Of a stretch of 32,261 bases of DNA, positions 1 through 8,066 are shown in pieces. The translations under genes and the position numbers were made by a program. This DNA is from Bacteroidia bacterium (lineage in GTDB: Bacteria > Bacteroidota > Bacteroidia > NS11-12g > UBA9320). The stretch is from the NCBI GenBank assembly GCA_028247315.1, contig JAOKFZ010000021.1, forward strand, positions 1-32,261. The letters are read 5' to 3'. Position 1 is the first letter of the stretch. Each line of letters begins with the position of its first letter. The notes under the pieces were generated by a model that was not told where the DNA came from, did no database searches, and was given only the letters and a program-made list of their open reading frames with translations.

Positions 1-29
1 CTCATAAAAAGCAACGGATAATCACCCAT
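1..29 (-). CDS. Possible 5' end of a divergent minus-strand gene (partial)
   Basis: An ATG on the minus strand at 27-29 opens a frame that runs off the left edge, reading MGDYPLLFM. A near-match to the -7 promoter box (TACGTTAG) lies upstream of it at about 49-56 on the minus strand. Only nine codons are visible, so the family cannot be named and the call may be chance. Confidence 0.25.
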
Positions 30-64
30 GCTCTTTTTTAAGCGTATTCTAACGTATACAAAGT

Positions 65-72
65 TACTTTTG
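65..72 (+). promoter_or_regulatory. -7 promoter box TACTTTTG for the hydrolase gene
   Basis: This is an exact match to the Bacteroidota -7 consensus TAnnTTTG. It ends 8 nt before the ATG at 81 and overlaps the GTG at 72, which argues that the GTG is not the start. No clear -33 TTTG is visible. Confidence 0.5.
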
Positions 73-80
73 TGGTTGAG

Positions 81-1082
81 ATGGGAAAGATAATTTGGGT
101 GTTTTTTGGTATTCTTATCATGATGTGCATAGCCTATTTTGCAGGGCCAAAACCGAAAGATTATCGAGCAGATTCAACTGAAAACACGCTTATGGATCCT
201 ACTGATTTTGACCCAAACTACGTGGTAGACGCTGTTGCCAATTCCCAAGCACATTTGAAGATAAAAAAAGGCAATGAATCTCAATTGTACTGGGCAGATA
301 GTGCTGGCAAGAAAACAACGTATGTGCTATTGTATCTCCACGGTTTCTCGGCATCGCCAGAAGAAGGGGGGCCGGTACACCGCAATATTGCAAAGCGTTA
401 TGGGATGAATATGTATGCTCCTTTGCTGGCAGACCATGGCTTGGAGGAGGAGGAGCCTATGCTTTATTTTACTGCGGAGAGATATTTGGAATCTACCAAG
501 CAGGCCCTTAGACTCGCTCGTCTTATGGGAGATAGTGTGATTATAATGAGCACGAGTACAGGCAGTACGGCAGCGTTATTTTTAGCCTCTGGCAAAAATA
601 AAATACACAGCTTGATCTGCTATTCTCCAAATATCAAGATTTTTGATCCAAAGAGTTTTTTACTTGCGGGCCCATGGGGCATTCACATAGCTCGTCTCGT
701 AAAAGGATGTAATTACCATGAATGGAAAGCTCCAACAAAAGCAGAGCAATATTGGCACCTAAAGTATAGACTAGAAGCACTCGTAGAGTTACAACGACTG
801 CTAGAGGGGACTATGACTCAAGCTACTTTTGAGCAAGTTAAAGTGCCCACCTTTGTAGGATACTATTATAAGAATGAGCAAGAGCAAGATAGTGTGGTAT
901 CGGTAAGTCATCTATTGGGGATGTACGAACAAATTGGCTCTAATAATAAGAAAAAAGTAGCCTTTTCTAATGTAGGTGTACACGCAGTGGCAAATCAATA
1001 CTTCTCTCAAGACATTGAGAGTGTGGAGAGGGAGACCCAGATTTTTATAGAAGAAAGACTTGGCATAACACGCCTTCCTTAA
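81..1082 (+). CDS. Membrane-anchored alpha/beta hydrolase
   Basis: Probable serine hydrolase of the alpha/beta-hydrolase fold, 333 aa from the ATG at 81. Residues about 4-22 form a hydrophobic N-terminal anchor or uncleaved signal (IIWVFFGILIMMCIAYFAG), so the catalytic domain likely sits on the outer side of the inner membrane. HGF near residue 87 matches the oxyanion-hole motif. The nucleophile elbow reads STSTG near residue 157, so the first glycine of the usual GxSxG is replaced by serine. A late GVHAVAN supplies a candidate catalytic His, and the DSVV segment before it a candidate Asp. The frame is also open from a GTG at 72, but that codon lies in the -7 promoter box. The substrate cannot be told; lipase or esterase activity is an inference. 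The two TetR-like genes converge on it 20 bp downstream. Confidence 0.8.
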   Translation: MGKIIWVFFGILIMMCIAYFAGPKPKDYRADSTENTLMDPTDFDPNYVVDAVANSQAHLKIKKGNESQLYWADSAGKKTTYVLLYLHGFSASPEEGGPVHRNIAKRYGMNMYAPLLADHGLEEEEPMLYFTAERYLESTKQALRLARLMGDSVIIMSTSTGSTAALFLASGKNKIHSLICYSPNIKIFDPKSFLLAGPWGIHIARLVKGCNYHEWKAPTKAEQYWHLKYRLEALVELQRLLEGTMTQATFEQVKVPTFVGYYYKNEQEQDSVVSVSHLLGMYEQIGSNNKKKVAFSNVGVHAVANQYFSQDIESVERETQIFIEERLGITRLP

Positions 1083-1102
1083 ATTGGGATCGCTTGGAGA
1101 AA

Positions 1103-1696
1103 CTACTCTATTTTTATTGTTGCTTTAGAGCTAGAGAATAAACTATTTATTAGCTTTCGAGTCATATCTGTGAGCCATCTACTATTTGGCTCTATGCTAT
1201 GCAACTCTTTTTTGGTAAAGAAGAATAGACTGTGTACTATAAATTGTGAGTACAGCTTAGCATTGATATCACTATTGGGTAACAAGTTTGGGTTGTACCT
1301 TAGGATATCAAAGTAAAAATCGGGCATTTTGGTTTCTATGTAGTCTTTTACATAGTCCAAAGCGGCATCTGCCTTAATTTTTCCATCGAGGTTCTTAGAA
1401 TCACGAGCAAAGTAGAATATCATTTTTAAATCATGCTTGAGCAAAGAAGGGAGTGCATATACTCCTGGGAGACGCGTTATTTTTGTCGATAGAGCTTCGT
1501 GTTCTTTAAATTTTTCTACAGAAATTTCATAAAACAAATGGGATAAATCTTTAAATTCTCTTGAAATATTGGAAACACTAATGTGTGCCTCCTTTGCGAT
1601 CATTTTAAAGTCAATAGTATTTGGGTCACCTATTGTTGTGCCTAAACGATGCAATGCATCGAATATTTTTTTTCGGTAGCTTGGTCTTGTTGCCAT
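1103..1696 (-). CDS. TetR/AcrR-like transcriptional regulator, paralogue A
   Basis: 197 aa. The N-terminal ~50 residues fit a TetR-type helix-turn-helix: a helix with KKIFDALHRLG, then FKMIAKEAHISVSNISREFKD, where the AKEAHISVSNIS stretch is the HTH. The C-terminal part is helical and would be the ligand-binding and dimerisation domain. It is a diverged copy of the gene just upstream (1700-2287): by hand alignment 20 of 46 residues are identical across the block that runs from DYIETKMP through LLPNSDI to HSLFFF. It begins 3 bp after the stop of that gene, so the two are probably co-transcribed. The HTH is degenerate compared with canonical TetR, so the DNA-binding role rests on family resemblance. 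The target is unknown; the convergent hydrolase gene is a candidate only by position. Confidence 0.7.
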   Translation of the reverse strand: MATRPSYRKKIFDALHRLGTTIGDPNTIDFKMIAKEAHISVSNISREFKDLSHLFYEISVEKFKEHEALSTKITRLPGVYALPSLLKHDLKMIFYFARDSKNLDGKIKADAALDYVKDYIETKMPDFYFDILRYNPNLLPNSDINAKLYSQFIVHSLFFFTKKELHSIEPNSRWLTDMTRKLINSLFSSSKATIKIE

Positions 1697-1699
1697 ATT

Positions 1700-2287
1700 T
1701 TATTTCTGGAATGTTGGCAAATTCAATGAATTTCTTCCGAAGAGACTTCCTATTATCTGTTCTGTTACGGATTTTCTTCCCTCCGGACGACCCTCGTAGG
1801 CAACCAGCGTTTTGAAATTGAAAAATTTAAGGCTGTGTGATATAAAGTGTGCATAGAAATGCACATCAATATCTCCAGAAGGCAGTAGATCTTTGTTATG
1901 AGAAAAAAAATTAGCATAAATTTTGGGCATTTCGGTATTGAAATAGTCATCAAAATTTTGCAATGCAGAAACATGTCCCTCCATAGTTTGCTCGGTAAGT
2001 AGTGTTCTATCTACCTCTAGTCTATAAAAAAAAACTAAATCATTGGAGATAAGTTCTCGCAATGTGTTTATACCTTTTTGTTGTGCAAGAATTTCTCCTG
2101 TAGCTTTGAGTTTAGCTATGCTTCGCTCAGAGAGGGTTTTTGTAATTGCATCTAGCGAAGGGTAAATAGCAAGAAGGTCATCCATAGGAACTCCCGATTT
2201 TAAGGAGATTTGTTCTATGGAGACATTTTCCACTTGTCCTTCAAAAAACATGTCAAAGGCGGCGTCTAGAATACGGATAGCTGGCAT
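1700..2287 (-). CDS. TetR/AcrR-like transcriptional regulator, paralogue B
   Basis: 195 aa from the ATG at 2287. The frame stays open to a TTG at 2395, but the ATG start gives a length matching the 197-aa paralogue and puts the first helix (IRILDAAFDMFFEGQ) at the N-terminus, as is normal for TetR proteins. The HTH would be VSIEQISLKSGVPMDDLLAIY. The second half shares the DYFNTEMP...LLPSGDI...HSLKFF block with the downstream paralogue. A weak -7-like TATATTTT lies at 2314-2321 on the minus strand. Together the pair looks like a tandem duplication followed by strong divergence. The ligand and regulon are not visible. Confidence 0.7.
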   Translation of the reverse strand: MPAIRILDAAFDMFFEGQVENVSIEQISLKSGVPMDDLLAIYPSLDAITKTLSERSIAKLKATGEILAQQKGINTLRELISNDLVFFYRLEVDRTLLTEQTMEGHVSALQNFDDYFNTEMPKIYANFFSHNKDLLPSGDIDVHFYAHFISHSLKFFNFKTLVAYEGRPEGRKSVTEQIIGSLFGRNSLNLPTFQK

Positions 2288-2540
2288 TTTTATAGTTCTA
2301 CGACGTAATGTCGAAAATATACCGCTAAGAAAACTATTTTTTCTGTATTTCAATGTCACATATTGCTGTTGTAATATATTGGAGTTGTTTATCAAGTCGT
2401 CGGTTTAATTTAAACGGTTTTTCATTTTTTTGTCATAAAGTAGCCAATTACGTCTGCCTAGTGTCATAAATCAGTTTCTAGGTTAGTATGTGTTTCATTG
2501 TTTCTCTCCGGGATTGTACGTTAGTGCCCGTTATCCAAAA

Positions 2541-2580
2541 TAAGTAAAAAGTAAAACAAATAGTAAAACAAGAGTAAATT
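2541..2580 (+). promoter_or_regulatory. A-rich leader with repeated GTAAAA before the broken T9SS gene
   Basis: The 40 nt before the ATG are G/C-poor and contain several GTAAA(A) units, with no Shine-Dalgarno. A-rich leaders of this kind promote translation initiation in Bacteroidota in place of SD pairing. A possible promoter lies further up: TTG at 2498-2500 and TACGTTAG at 2517-2524, 7 of 8 to TAnnTTTG. The rest of 2288-2540 shows no gene. Confidence 0.35.
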
Positions 2581-3481
2581 ATGAAAAAAAATTACAAAAG
2601 AAATTGGCGTTTCACATTAAAATTATTAGCTGTATTCGGTGCTATGCTCTCTGCAGGCTCGGCTTCGGCTCAACTTAGTGGCATGTATACCATTGATTCA
2701 GCTACTGCAAGAGGCGGAACAAACTTTCAGAGTTTTGAGGAATTAGAAGACACACTGGATTCGGATGGTATTTCTGGAGTTGTTACCATAGATGTTCTCG
2801 CAAATTCTGGCCCGTATGATGTTGGTAGTCTGTCATTGAGTTCATTAGCTGGTTTTTCTGGTGCTAATTCATTAACGATAAATGGAAATGGAGATACGCT
2901 CAGAGGTAGGAGTAATGTTCTTGAAATAGAAGATGTTTCTAATATCACCTTTAATAACCTAGTGATAGAAAAAACATCTGGCACCGGGAACTTAGTCATT
3001 ATACGTGATGAAGCGAGTAATATTATGTTCGACAACTGTGAAATCATTTCTAGAAAATCTGGCGGTTTCGATGCGTATGTTTTAATAGGAGATAACAGTA
3101 CAGATGTAAATACTATAACCATACAGAATTGTAAAATTTGGAATGGCTTGTCTTGCAACAAAAAAAGGCGAATGCTGGAGTGAGTCTTGTGAGACTATCA
3201 GCATCAACCTAGTAGGTGTAGATGAATTAACTAAGAACAATTCAATGATCAATGTATATCCAAATCCATCCAACGGACGATTCAGCGTAACTGTAGAAAA
3301 TGCAGGAGAAGTAGAAGTGAAAGTAGGAGACATCTTGGGTAACACAATGAATGTATCAGTAGTAGACAACCTAAACGGAACGTACAGTGTAGACATGTCA
3401 GCAGTAGCAGACGGAGTATACTTTGTACAAGTAAAGAACGGTGACTTCTACGCAACAAAAAGAATCACAGTTTCTAAATAA
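2581..3481 (+). pseudogene. Broken T9SS surface protein: beta-helix N-part plus out-of-frame type A sorting domain
   Basis: The first frame (2581-3183) encodes a signal peptide ending GSASAQ and about 165 residues with beta-helix-like repeats (ISNIMFDNCEI, VNTITIQNCKI style), then reads nonsense and stops. The second frame (open from about 3143 to 3481) carries the end of an Ig/PKD-like domain (CWSESCETISINL) and a complete T9SS type A C-terminal sorting domain (INVYPNPSNGRFSV ... GVYFVQVKNG ... KRITV). The frames are offset by +1 at or just before an A7 run at 3160-3166. A one-base slip in A7 or, more likely given the abrupt domain change, an internal deletion around 3125-3150 separated them. 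Without its sorting signal in frame the product would stay periplasmic. Codon use changes across the join (mainly GAT before, GAC after). Confidence 0.75.
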
Positions 3482-3497
3482 GAAACAGCGATAAATT

Positions 3498-3541
3498 ACA
3501 AAAGAGTCCTGCTCCCTGTATAGGGAGCAGAACTCTTTTGT
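3498..3541 (+). terminator. Strong bidirectional hairpin terminator
   Basis: ACAAAAGAGT and CCTGCTCCCT pair with AGGGAGCAG and CTCTTTTGT around a GTAT loop, with only small internal mismatches. It sits between the convergent broken T9SS gene and the holin-like gene. Confidence 0.85.
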
Positions 3542-3572
3542 TTAACTCGTATCTGTATAATGCGGGTTTATA

Positions 3573-3971
3573 TTAGTCTACCTCCTCGTAGTCTGTGTAT
3601 CCTTCATGCTTGGTTTGAGTCGCTTTTAGGGGCTTGGTTATAGCCTTATCTATAAAGCTATTGGCAGAGGAGACTATAACGCCGAGCAATAGAGCCCAAC
3701 GAAAGGAGTACACGGTAATACCGTCTACAAAATAATCCATTATCTCCACCATAAAGGCAGTAAGGGCAAGACTAAAAAGTCCAAATGTGACCAAAGTGAT
3801 AGGGAATGTGAGGATGGCTAGTATTGGACGTATCAAAGAATTTAAAAGTGCAAGTACCAATGTGGCTAATACAGCATGCGTGTAATCCACTACTTCAATA
3901 CCCTCTAGATATTGAGCAGAGAGCCAAACTATGCCTCCAAGAGCCGAAAATTTTATGATTTTATTCATCAT
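3573..3971 (-). CDS. Phage holin family 4 superfamily-type small membrane protein
   Basis: 132 aa with about four transmembrane segments, recognisable as the Phage_holin_4_2 family (PF04020). The hallmark is the conserved LLNSLIRPILAILTFPIT stretch followed by VTFGLFSLALTAFMVEIMDY. Despite the family name these are common chromosomal proteins in bacteria, and no phage genes surround it, so lysis is unlikely to be its job. The C-terminus is a short hydrophilic tail (KHEGYTDYEEVD). Two adjacent ATG codons (3971 and 3968) are possible starts. It is transcribed alone, away from the NhaC gene. Confidence 0.85.
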   Translation of the reverse strand: MMNKIIKFSALGGIVWLSAQYLEGIEVVDYTHAVLATLVLALLNSLIRPILAILTFPITLVTFGLFSLALTAFMVEIMDYFVDGITVYSFRWALLLGVIVSSANSFIDKAITKPLKATQTKHEGYTDYEEVD

Positions 3972-4118
3972 GTTTTATTTTAGCTATTAAAATACAAGAA
4001 GTAAGCCAGACCCTAAAAACTGACAAAGTTGCAAATGAGTTTGATTTTAGTAGTAAAATCAAGCATTTGGCTGTTTCAGAAGAGGTGTCTTCAGTTTTTT
4101 GCATTACTTTGAACACCA

Positions 4119-5549
4119 ATGGAAGAAAATGCTCTAGTTGATAACAAGGAATTGAATCTATGGGAAGCCTTAGTGCCTGTATTTGTATTGATTGCCATGT
4201 TAGCATACAATATGCTAGTAATCGGCGAAAATGCTGGCGATTATAATAATCAGCTAATCTTACTCATTGCGGGTGCAATTGCATTTGTGCTGGGTTTGTT
4301 CAATAAGGTAAAGTCGCAGTCTATCATCAAAGCGATTGGAGTCAATATGAAATCGGTATTAGTACCCATTGTAATCTTACTATTAGTAGGAGCTCTCAGT
4401 GCCTCTTGGCTGCTGAGCGGAGTGATTCCTGCCATGATATATTACGGTATCAAACTCATAAATCCCGATATTTTCTTGCCTACTACGGTGATTATCGCTT
4501 CAATTGTTTCTGTTGCTACCGGGAGTTCTTGGACTACCTCAGCTACTATTGGTGTGGCACTCATTGCTATAGGCAGGGCTATGGGATTGCCTGCTGGTGC
4601 GGTGGCTGGTGCAGTGATAAGTGGAGCGTATTTTGGGGATAAGATGAGTCCTTTGAGTGATACCACTAATTTAGCTGCAGCAATGGCTGGTACTAAGCTA
4701 ATTACGCATATTAAGTACATGCTTTATACCACAGTTCCAAGCATTCTTATTACTATAGTTGTGTTTTTTATTCTCAGTCTTACCGGTGATTCTAAGCTGG
4801 TTCAAGGTACAGAAGCAATGTTAGATGCTGTGACAGAAAGATTTGTTATATCGCCATGGTTATTTTTAGTCCCGCTAGCAGTGGTGATATTGATCATAAA
4901 GAAGGCTAGTCCTATTTTAGCTCTTTCTGTAGGAGTTTTGTTGGGATTAATAGTTTCGTATATCTTTCAACCACAGCTCTTTGATGAGCTGCCCAGTAAG
5001 ATGTTGTTTTTGAGTAATTCTACGTGGGCTGGTGTTGGTTTGTCTTCTTCAAATGAACAGCTGCAAGGTCTTTTTGAGGCTAAAGGTATAGTAGGTATGT
5101 TTGGAACCATTCTGCTTATCATTTGTGCCATGATTTTTGGAGGAATAATGGATGCAATAGGAGCATTGACTCGTATTAGTCAAGCACTATTGAGTGTAGC
5201 TACTTCTGTTTTTGGGCTATATGCCAGTACGGTAGCCAGTTGTTTGACTCTTAATCTAACTGCGAGCGATCAGTACTTGGCTATCGTTGTGCCCGGAAAA
5301 ATGTTTCAGAATGCATATGCAGATAAAGGTTTAGCTCCAGAAAACCTAAGTAGAACACTAGAGGATAGTGGCACAGTGACTTCTGTGCTTATTCCCTGGA
5401 ATACATGTGGTGCATACCAGAGTGCTACACTTGGAGTTGGAGTCGGAGAGTATGCCTTGTACGCTATATTCAACTATGTCAGTCCATTCATGACGCTGCT
5501 GTTTGCCGCTTTCAGAATAAAAATTGCCCAACTATCAAAGGAATCTTAG
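4119..5549 (+). CDS. nhaC: NhaC family Na+/H+ antiporter
   Basis: 476-aa polytopic inner-membrane protein with roughly 11-12 hydrophobic segments. The family signature lies near residues 128-190: GSSWTTSATIGVALIAIGRA followed by GAVISGAYFGDKMSPLSDTTNLAA, with the charged/polar DKMSPLSDTTN stretch in the transport region. NhaC antiporters exchange external H+ (or K+) for internal Na+ and support pH and sodium homeostasis, which would suit a marine bacterium. Some related proteins carry malate/lactate instead, so substrate specificity is inferred. TTACTTTG (4104-4111) 7 nt upstream is a near-match to the -7 promoter box. The next gene starts 20 bp after its stop. Confidence 0.9.
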   Translation: MEENALVDNKELNLWEALVPVFVLIAMLAYNMLVIGENAGDYNNQLILLIAGAIAFVLGLFNKVKSQSIIKAIGVNMKSVLVPIVILLLVGALSASWLLSGVIPAMIYYGIKLINPDIFLPTTVIIASIVSVATGSSWTTSATIGVALIAIGRAMGLPAGAVAGAVISGAYFGDKMSPLSDTTNLAAAMAGTKLITHIKYMLYTTVPSILITIVVFFILSLTGDSKLVQGTEAMLDAVTERFVISPWLFLVPLAVVILIIKKASPILALSVGVLLGLIVSYIFQPQLFDELPSKMLFLSNSTWAGVGLSSSNEQLQGLFEAKGIVGMFGTILLIICAMIFGGIMDAIGALTRISQALLSVATSVFGLYASTVASCLTLNLTASDQYLAIVVPGKMFQNAYADKGLAPENLSRTLEDSGTVTSVLIPWNTCGAYQSATLGVGVGEYALYAIFNYVSPFMTLLFAAFRIKIAQLSKES

Positions 5550-5569
5550 GGTAAAACGTTCATTGCTGT

Positions 5570-6289
5570 ATGAATAACATTGGATTATTATTTGTCGGAC
5601 TAGTGGTGTCTTTTTCTGCCATAGCACAAACAAGTACAGATAGCTATAGTGCTTGGGAAGCTACGGTAGGTGCCCATAAAGGTCATGTACTCGCGACAGC
5701 GGGTAATTTAAACTATGTGAATAATGCAAAATTCAAAGTGGGTGTGGCTCTCCGGCTGAATACATTTATTGCCAAAGACAAGAAATTTGCGACAGCTCCA
5801 GCCATACTCACCTCAGGTGTGAAAGGTCCTCAAGCTATGTTCAAGCCCGATATACTCGAAAATATTGATACGCTGTACGTTCCAAATATTACGACATATT
5901 CAGTGAACCTTGCGGTGTTTCTTGAGTATAGTTTTAGCAATAATGTGGCAGTTGGTTTTGATATAGATGTACTTGGTTTCACCTTAGGAAACGACTTCTT
6001 AGTTGATTTACAAGAGCCATTGGGTGATATAAAAACGGTGCATGCTATGCCTACAAGATTTAACCTATTATTGGTCAGTGATAATGATATTGGCACACTC
6101 AACTCTGAGTTATATGGTCGTTTTAAGACGGATAATAGCCGATTTTATGGCAAGGCTGGTGTCTCCTTCTATTTCAGTGAATTGAAAACTGCAAATAAAT
6201 TGTGGCTAGATAACAACAGGTTTAGGTATAAAACGCCATTGACACCACTGGTTGGCGTAGGTTATATCACTACTAATTCTCTATTTTAA
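5570..6289 (+). CDS. Exported hypothetical protein, probable outer-membrane beta-barrel
   Basis: 239 aa with a clear signal peptide (GLLFVGLVVSFSAIAQ). The mature part alternates short amphipathic strands, for example FKVGVALRLNTFI, SVNLAVFLEYSFSNNVAVGFDIDVLGF, FYGKAGVSFYF and LVGVGYITTNSLF. It ends in an aromatic F, as outer-membrane barrels do. I do not recognise a specific family. The 20-bp gap after NhaC suggests co-transcription, but a functional link to sodium transport is only a guess. The 163 bp downstream (6290-6452) hold no gene and no convincing terminator. Confidence 0.65.
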   Translation: MNNIGLLFVGLVVSFSAIAQTSTDSYSAWEATVGAHKGHVLATAGNLNYVNNAKFKVGVALRLNTFIAKDKKFATAPAILTSGVKGPQAMFKPDILENIDTLYVPNITTYSVNLAVFLEYSFSNNVAVGFDIDVLGFTLGNDFLVDLQEPLGDIKTVHAMPTRFNLLLVSDNDIGTLNSELYGRFKTDNSRFYGKAGVSFYFSELKTANKLWLDNNRFRYKTPLTPLVGVGYITTNSLF

Positions 6290-6452
6290 ATAGCGTTTTT
6301 TGCTTGAGCTATCTCTTGCGGGTGCGGTTATAAACATATACTATTCAGTATTGTATGCACTAATATTATTTGCTCATGCTAAGTAGAGTCGGAATGTCAA
6401 GAAGATTATCGTGTTGTCTAAGTATTAATGTAATATGTCTTAAAATCAAGTT

Positions 6453-6926
6453 TCAGAAAATTTCTTCTAGCTCCAACTTATAATCATATTGAAGGTCTTC
6501 GTGCATCTTGCCGATGGTTTTTTCTGCTAGTCCTAGTTGCCGTTCAAACATATTTGTAAGCACGACATTATGCGTATAGCTGGGTTCCATGTTCTTGAGT
6601 TTACGGCAAAAATGGATAAGTAAAGCCGCTTCAGTTTCAGGCTTTTTAGAAAATTTTACGTATTTCTTTACTGTCCGTAGTATTTTTCGCACACTCTTTT
6701 TAATGTAATAGTAGTGCTGTTGGTTTAGGAGTTCAAACTGTACGTCCATATATTCAATTACTACTTCTATGTATCCGTCCTCATTTCCTGCTTCAAATAG
6801 GAGGTAAGTGAGTAGTTCTTTATTCTCTACTTTGTACTTGCCTACTCGAAGTACTATATCTACCAATTCCTGTTGGGTGAGATGTTGTAGCTCTTTTTTT
6901 ATTTGGGTAATGGATACAGCTTTCAT
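6453..6926 (-). CDS. Conserved-looking hypothetical protein, helical
   Basis: 157 aa, predicted almost entirely helical and rich in K/E/Y, with no signal peptide or membrane segment, so probably cytoplasmic. It contains a basic stretch (KKSVRKILRTVKKYVKFSKK, about residues 75-95). No domain is recognised. The ATG overlaps the stop of the upstream YdjM-like gene by 4 bp (ATGA), so it is the last gene of a translationally coupled three-gene unit with VF530. This supports it as a real gene. Confidence 0.7.
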   Translation of the reverse strand: MKAVSITQIKKELQHLTQQELVDIVLRVGKYKVENKELLTYLLFEAGNEDGYIEVVIEYMDVQFELLNQQHYYYIKKSVRKILRTVKKYVKFSKKPETEAALLIHFCRKLKNMEPSYTHNVVLTNMFERQLGLAEKTIGKMHEDLQYDYKLELEEIF

Positions 6927-7444
6927 CTTCTATTTTTATTTTGGAAGTAAGTAATTATAAATACAGCTAAAAAGGGGATTCCAATCCATACAGCTTCACT
7001 CTTTAGTACTACAAAACCCAACTCACTAAAGAAGCGTTTAGCTCCTATAGGTGATACTTGTATAGGTCTCCATGGTATAAAAAACCGAGAATTTTCAAAA
7101 GGAGAGAAAAATGCTACTCCACGACCCCCACTGGACATAGCATCTAGTATAGAGTGAGATGCAGTAAATAGCGTACAATAGAGTGCGAGTAATGGTCTTC
7201 TAGTGTTGTAAAATAAATAGGCTATCACGACACCAATGAATGCGGTAAATAAAAATGAATGGGTGAATCCTCTATGCCCCCAGAAAGAGTCGTATGGCAC
7301 ACCAAATTTGAACCCAATAATATCTGCATCTGGGACTATGGAACAGAGTATGCCCAGAATCCAAAACGTTGGTTTCCTAAGTTCTGATGAGAGAGTTTTT
7401 CCTAGAGCTATGGCTGCTAGGCTATGTCCAAATATGGACGCCAT
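6923..7444 (-). CDS. YdjM/DUF457-type membrane metal-dependent hydrolase
   Basis: 173 aa, multi-pass inner-membrane protein. Family features visible are the N-terminal GHSLAAIALG, the acidic PDADIIGF, and HRGFTHSFLF, whose histidines and aspartates are the presumed metal ligands, followed by SHSILDAMSSGG. This matches the LexA-regulated YdjM family (PF04307), for which hydrolase activity is assigned by motif and the substrate is unknown. Its ATG overlaps the stop of the VF530 gene (TAATG) and its stop overlaps the start of the next gene (ATGA), so all three should be translated from one mRNA. Confidence 0.8.
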   Translation of the reverse strand: MASIFGHSLAAIALGKTLSSELRKPTFWILGILCSIVPDADIIGFKFGVPYDSFWGHRGFTHSFLFTAFIGVVIAYLFYNTRRPLLALYCTLFTASHSILDAMSSGGRGVAFFSPFENSRFFIPWRPIQVSPIGAKRFFSELGFVVLKSEAVWIGIPFLAVFIITYFQNKNRR

Positions 7445-7692
7445 TACTGCTTAAATTTTGGAATAGATTTAATGTAGAGGTTTTCTACTTTTTCTCTAGC
7501 CCATGGTGTTCTTCTGAGAAATTTGAGACTACTACCCATGGTAGGGTTACTATTAAAGCAGTTGATATTGATACGCTCACCGAGTTCTTCCCAGCCATAG
7601 TAAGATACCAAAAACTCTAGCACTTCTTTTAGTTTCAGGCCATGAAGCGGATTGTTGGGTTGGTCTTGTTCGTTGCCTTCGTTTCTTTTCAA
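7444..7692 (-). CDS. VF530 family (DUF2132) protein
   Basis: 82 aa. It matches the VF530/DUF2132 family: [34 protein letters not shown] then [26 protein letters not shown]. The fold is small and helical with a suggested DNA-binding role; that function is from family annotation and is not proven by sequence. No in-frame ATG precedes the conserved region. The frame opens with TTG at 7692, 5 nt after a perfect -7 box (TAAATTTG, 7698-7705), so a nearly leaderless TTG start is implied. It is first in a coupled unit with the YdjM-like and hypothetical genes. Confidence 0.85.
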   Translation of the reverse strand: MKRNEGNEQDQPNNPLHGLKLKEVLEFLVSYYGWEELGERININCFNSNPTMGSSLKFLRRTPWAREKVENLYIKSIPKFKQ

Positions 7693-7697
7693 TAGTT

Positions 7698-7705
7698 CAA
7701 ATTTA
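7698..7705 (-). promoter_or_regulatory. -7 promoter box TAAATTTG for the VF530 operon
   Basis: Exact TAnnTTTG match on the minus strand, 5 nt upstream of the TTG start at 7692. No -33 TTTG was found at the usual distance because the region is A-rich. Confidence 0.45.
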
Positions 7706-7784
7706 TGTTTTTTTGTTTTCTTATGTGTCTCGACTTTCAGAACTGGGATATATCACTTGTATTAGGAAGGTCTTAAAAGAGGGC

Positions 7785-7818
7785 AAAAAAAAAGTCCCTT
7801 GCCGTAGCAAGAGACTTT
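7785..7818 (-). terminator. Rho-independent terminator of the cold-shock gene
   Basis: In the minus direction, AAAGTC and CTTGC arms (one internal mismatch) close on a TACG loop and are followed by a run of nine T. It lies 28 bp after the cold-shock stop codon. Confidence 0.8.
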
Positions 7819-7845
7819 GAGTTGTAAAAGTTTTATAGTAAGTGC

Positions 7846-8037
7846 TTATACTAATTCTACATTTACCGCACTTGGTCCTTTTTGACCGTCCTCTACTTCA
7901 TAAGATACTTGATCTCCTTCGTTGATTCTTGTACGAGTTCCTGTTTTGTGTACAAACACATCTTTTCCTCCATCTTCAGGAGTGATAAAACCGAAGCCTT
8001 TCTCATCATTGAAGAATTTTACTGTTCCTTTGTTCAT
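7846..8037 (-). CDS. Cold-shock domain protein (CspA family)
   Basis: 63 aa, a single cold-shock domain and nothing else. It begins [18 protein letters not shown], with RNP1-like KGFGFI and RNP2-like VFVHKT, and ends in SAVNVELV. Such proteins bind single-stranded RNA/DNA and melt mRNA structure. The frame is open further upstream to a TTG at 8061, but that codon is inside the -7 box TAACTTTG (8059-8066). The ATG at 8037 also gives the normal family N-terminus. It is monocistronic, with its own promoter and terminator, and lies beside a DEAD-box helicase gene, another RNA-remodelling function. Confidence 0.95.
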   Translation of the reverse strand: MNKGTVKFFNDEKGFGFITPEDGGKDVFVHKTGTRTRINEGDQVSYEVEDGQKGPSAVNVELV

Positions 8038-8058
8038 TGTATTATATAAATTAAAGTG

Positions 8059-8066
8059 CAAAGTTA
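8059..8066 (-). promoter_or_regulatory. -7 promoter box TAACTTTG for the cold-shock gene
   Basis: Exact TAnnTTTG on the minus strand, 21 nt upstream of the ATG at 8037. The intervening leader is AT-rich with no SD. Confidence 0.5.

Noticed and set aside
3573..3971. Holin-family protein as a sign of a prophage.
   Set aside because: The family is common in bacterial chromosomes and no phage structural, integrase or lysis genes are near.
6290..6452. ATACT-ATTC-AGTAT hairpin as a terminator.
   Set aside because: Five base pairs with no U run is too weak to support a call.
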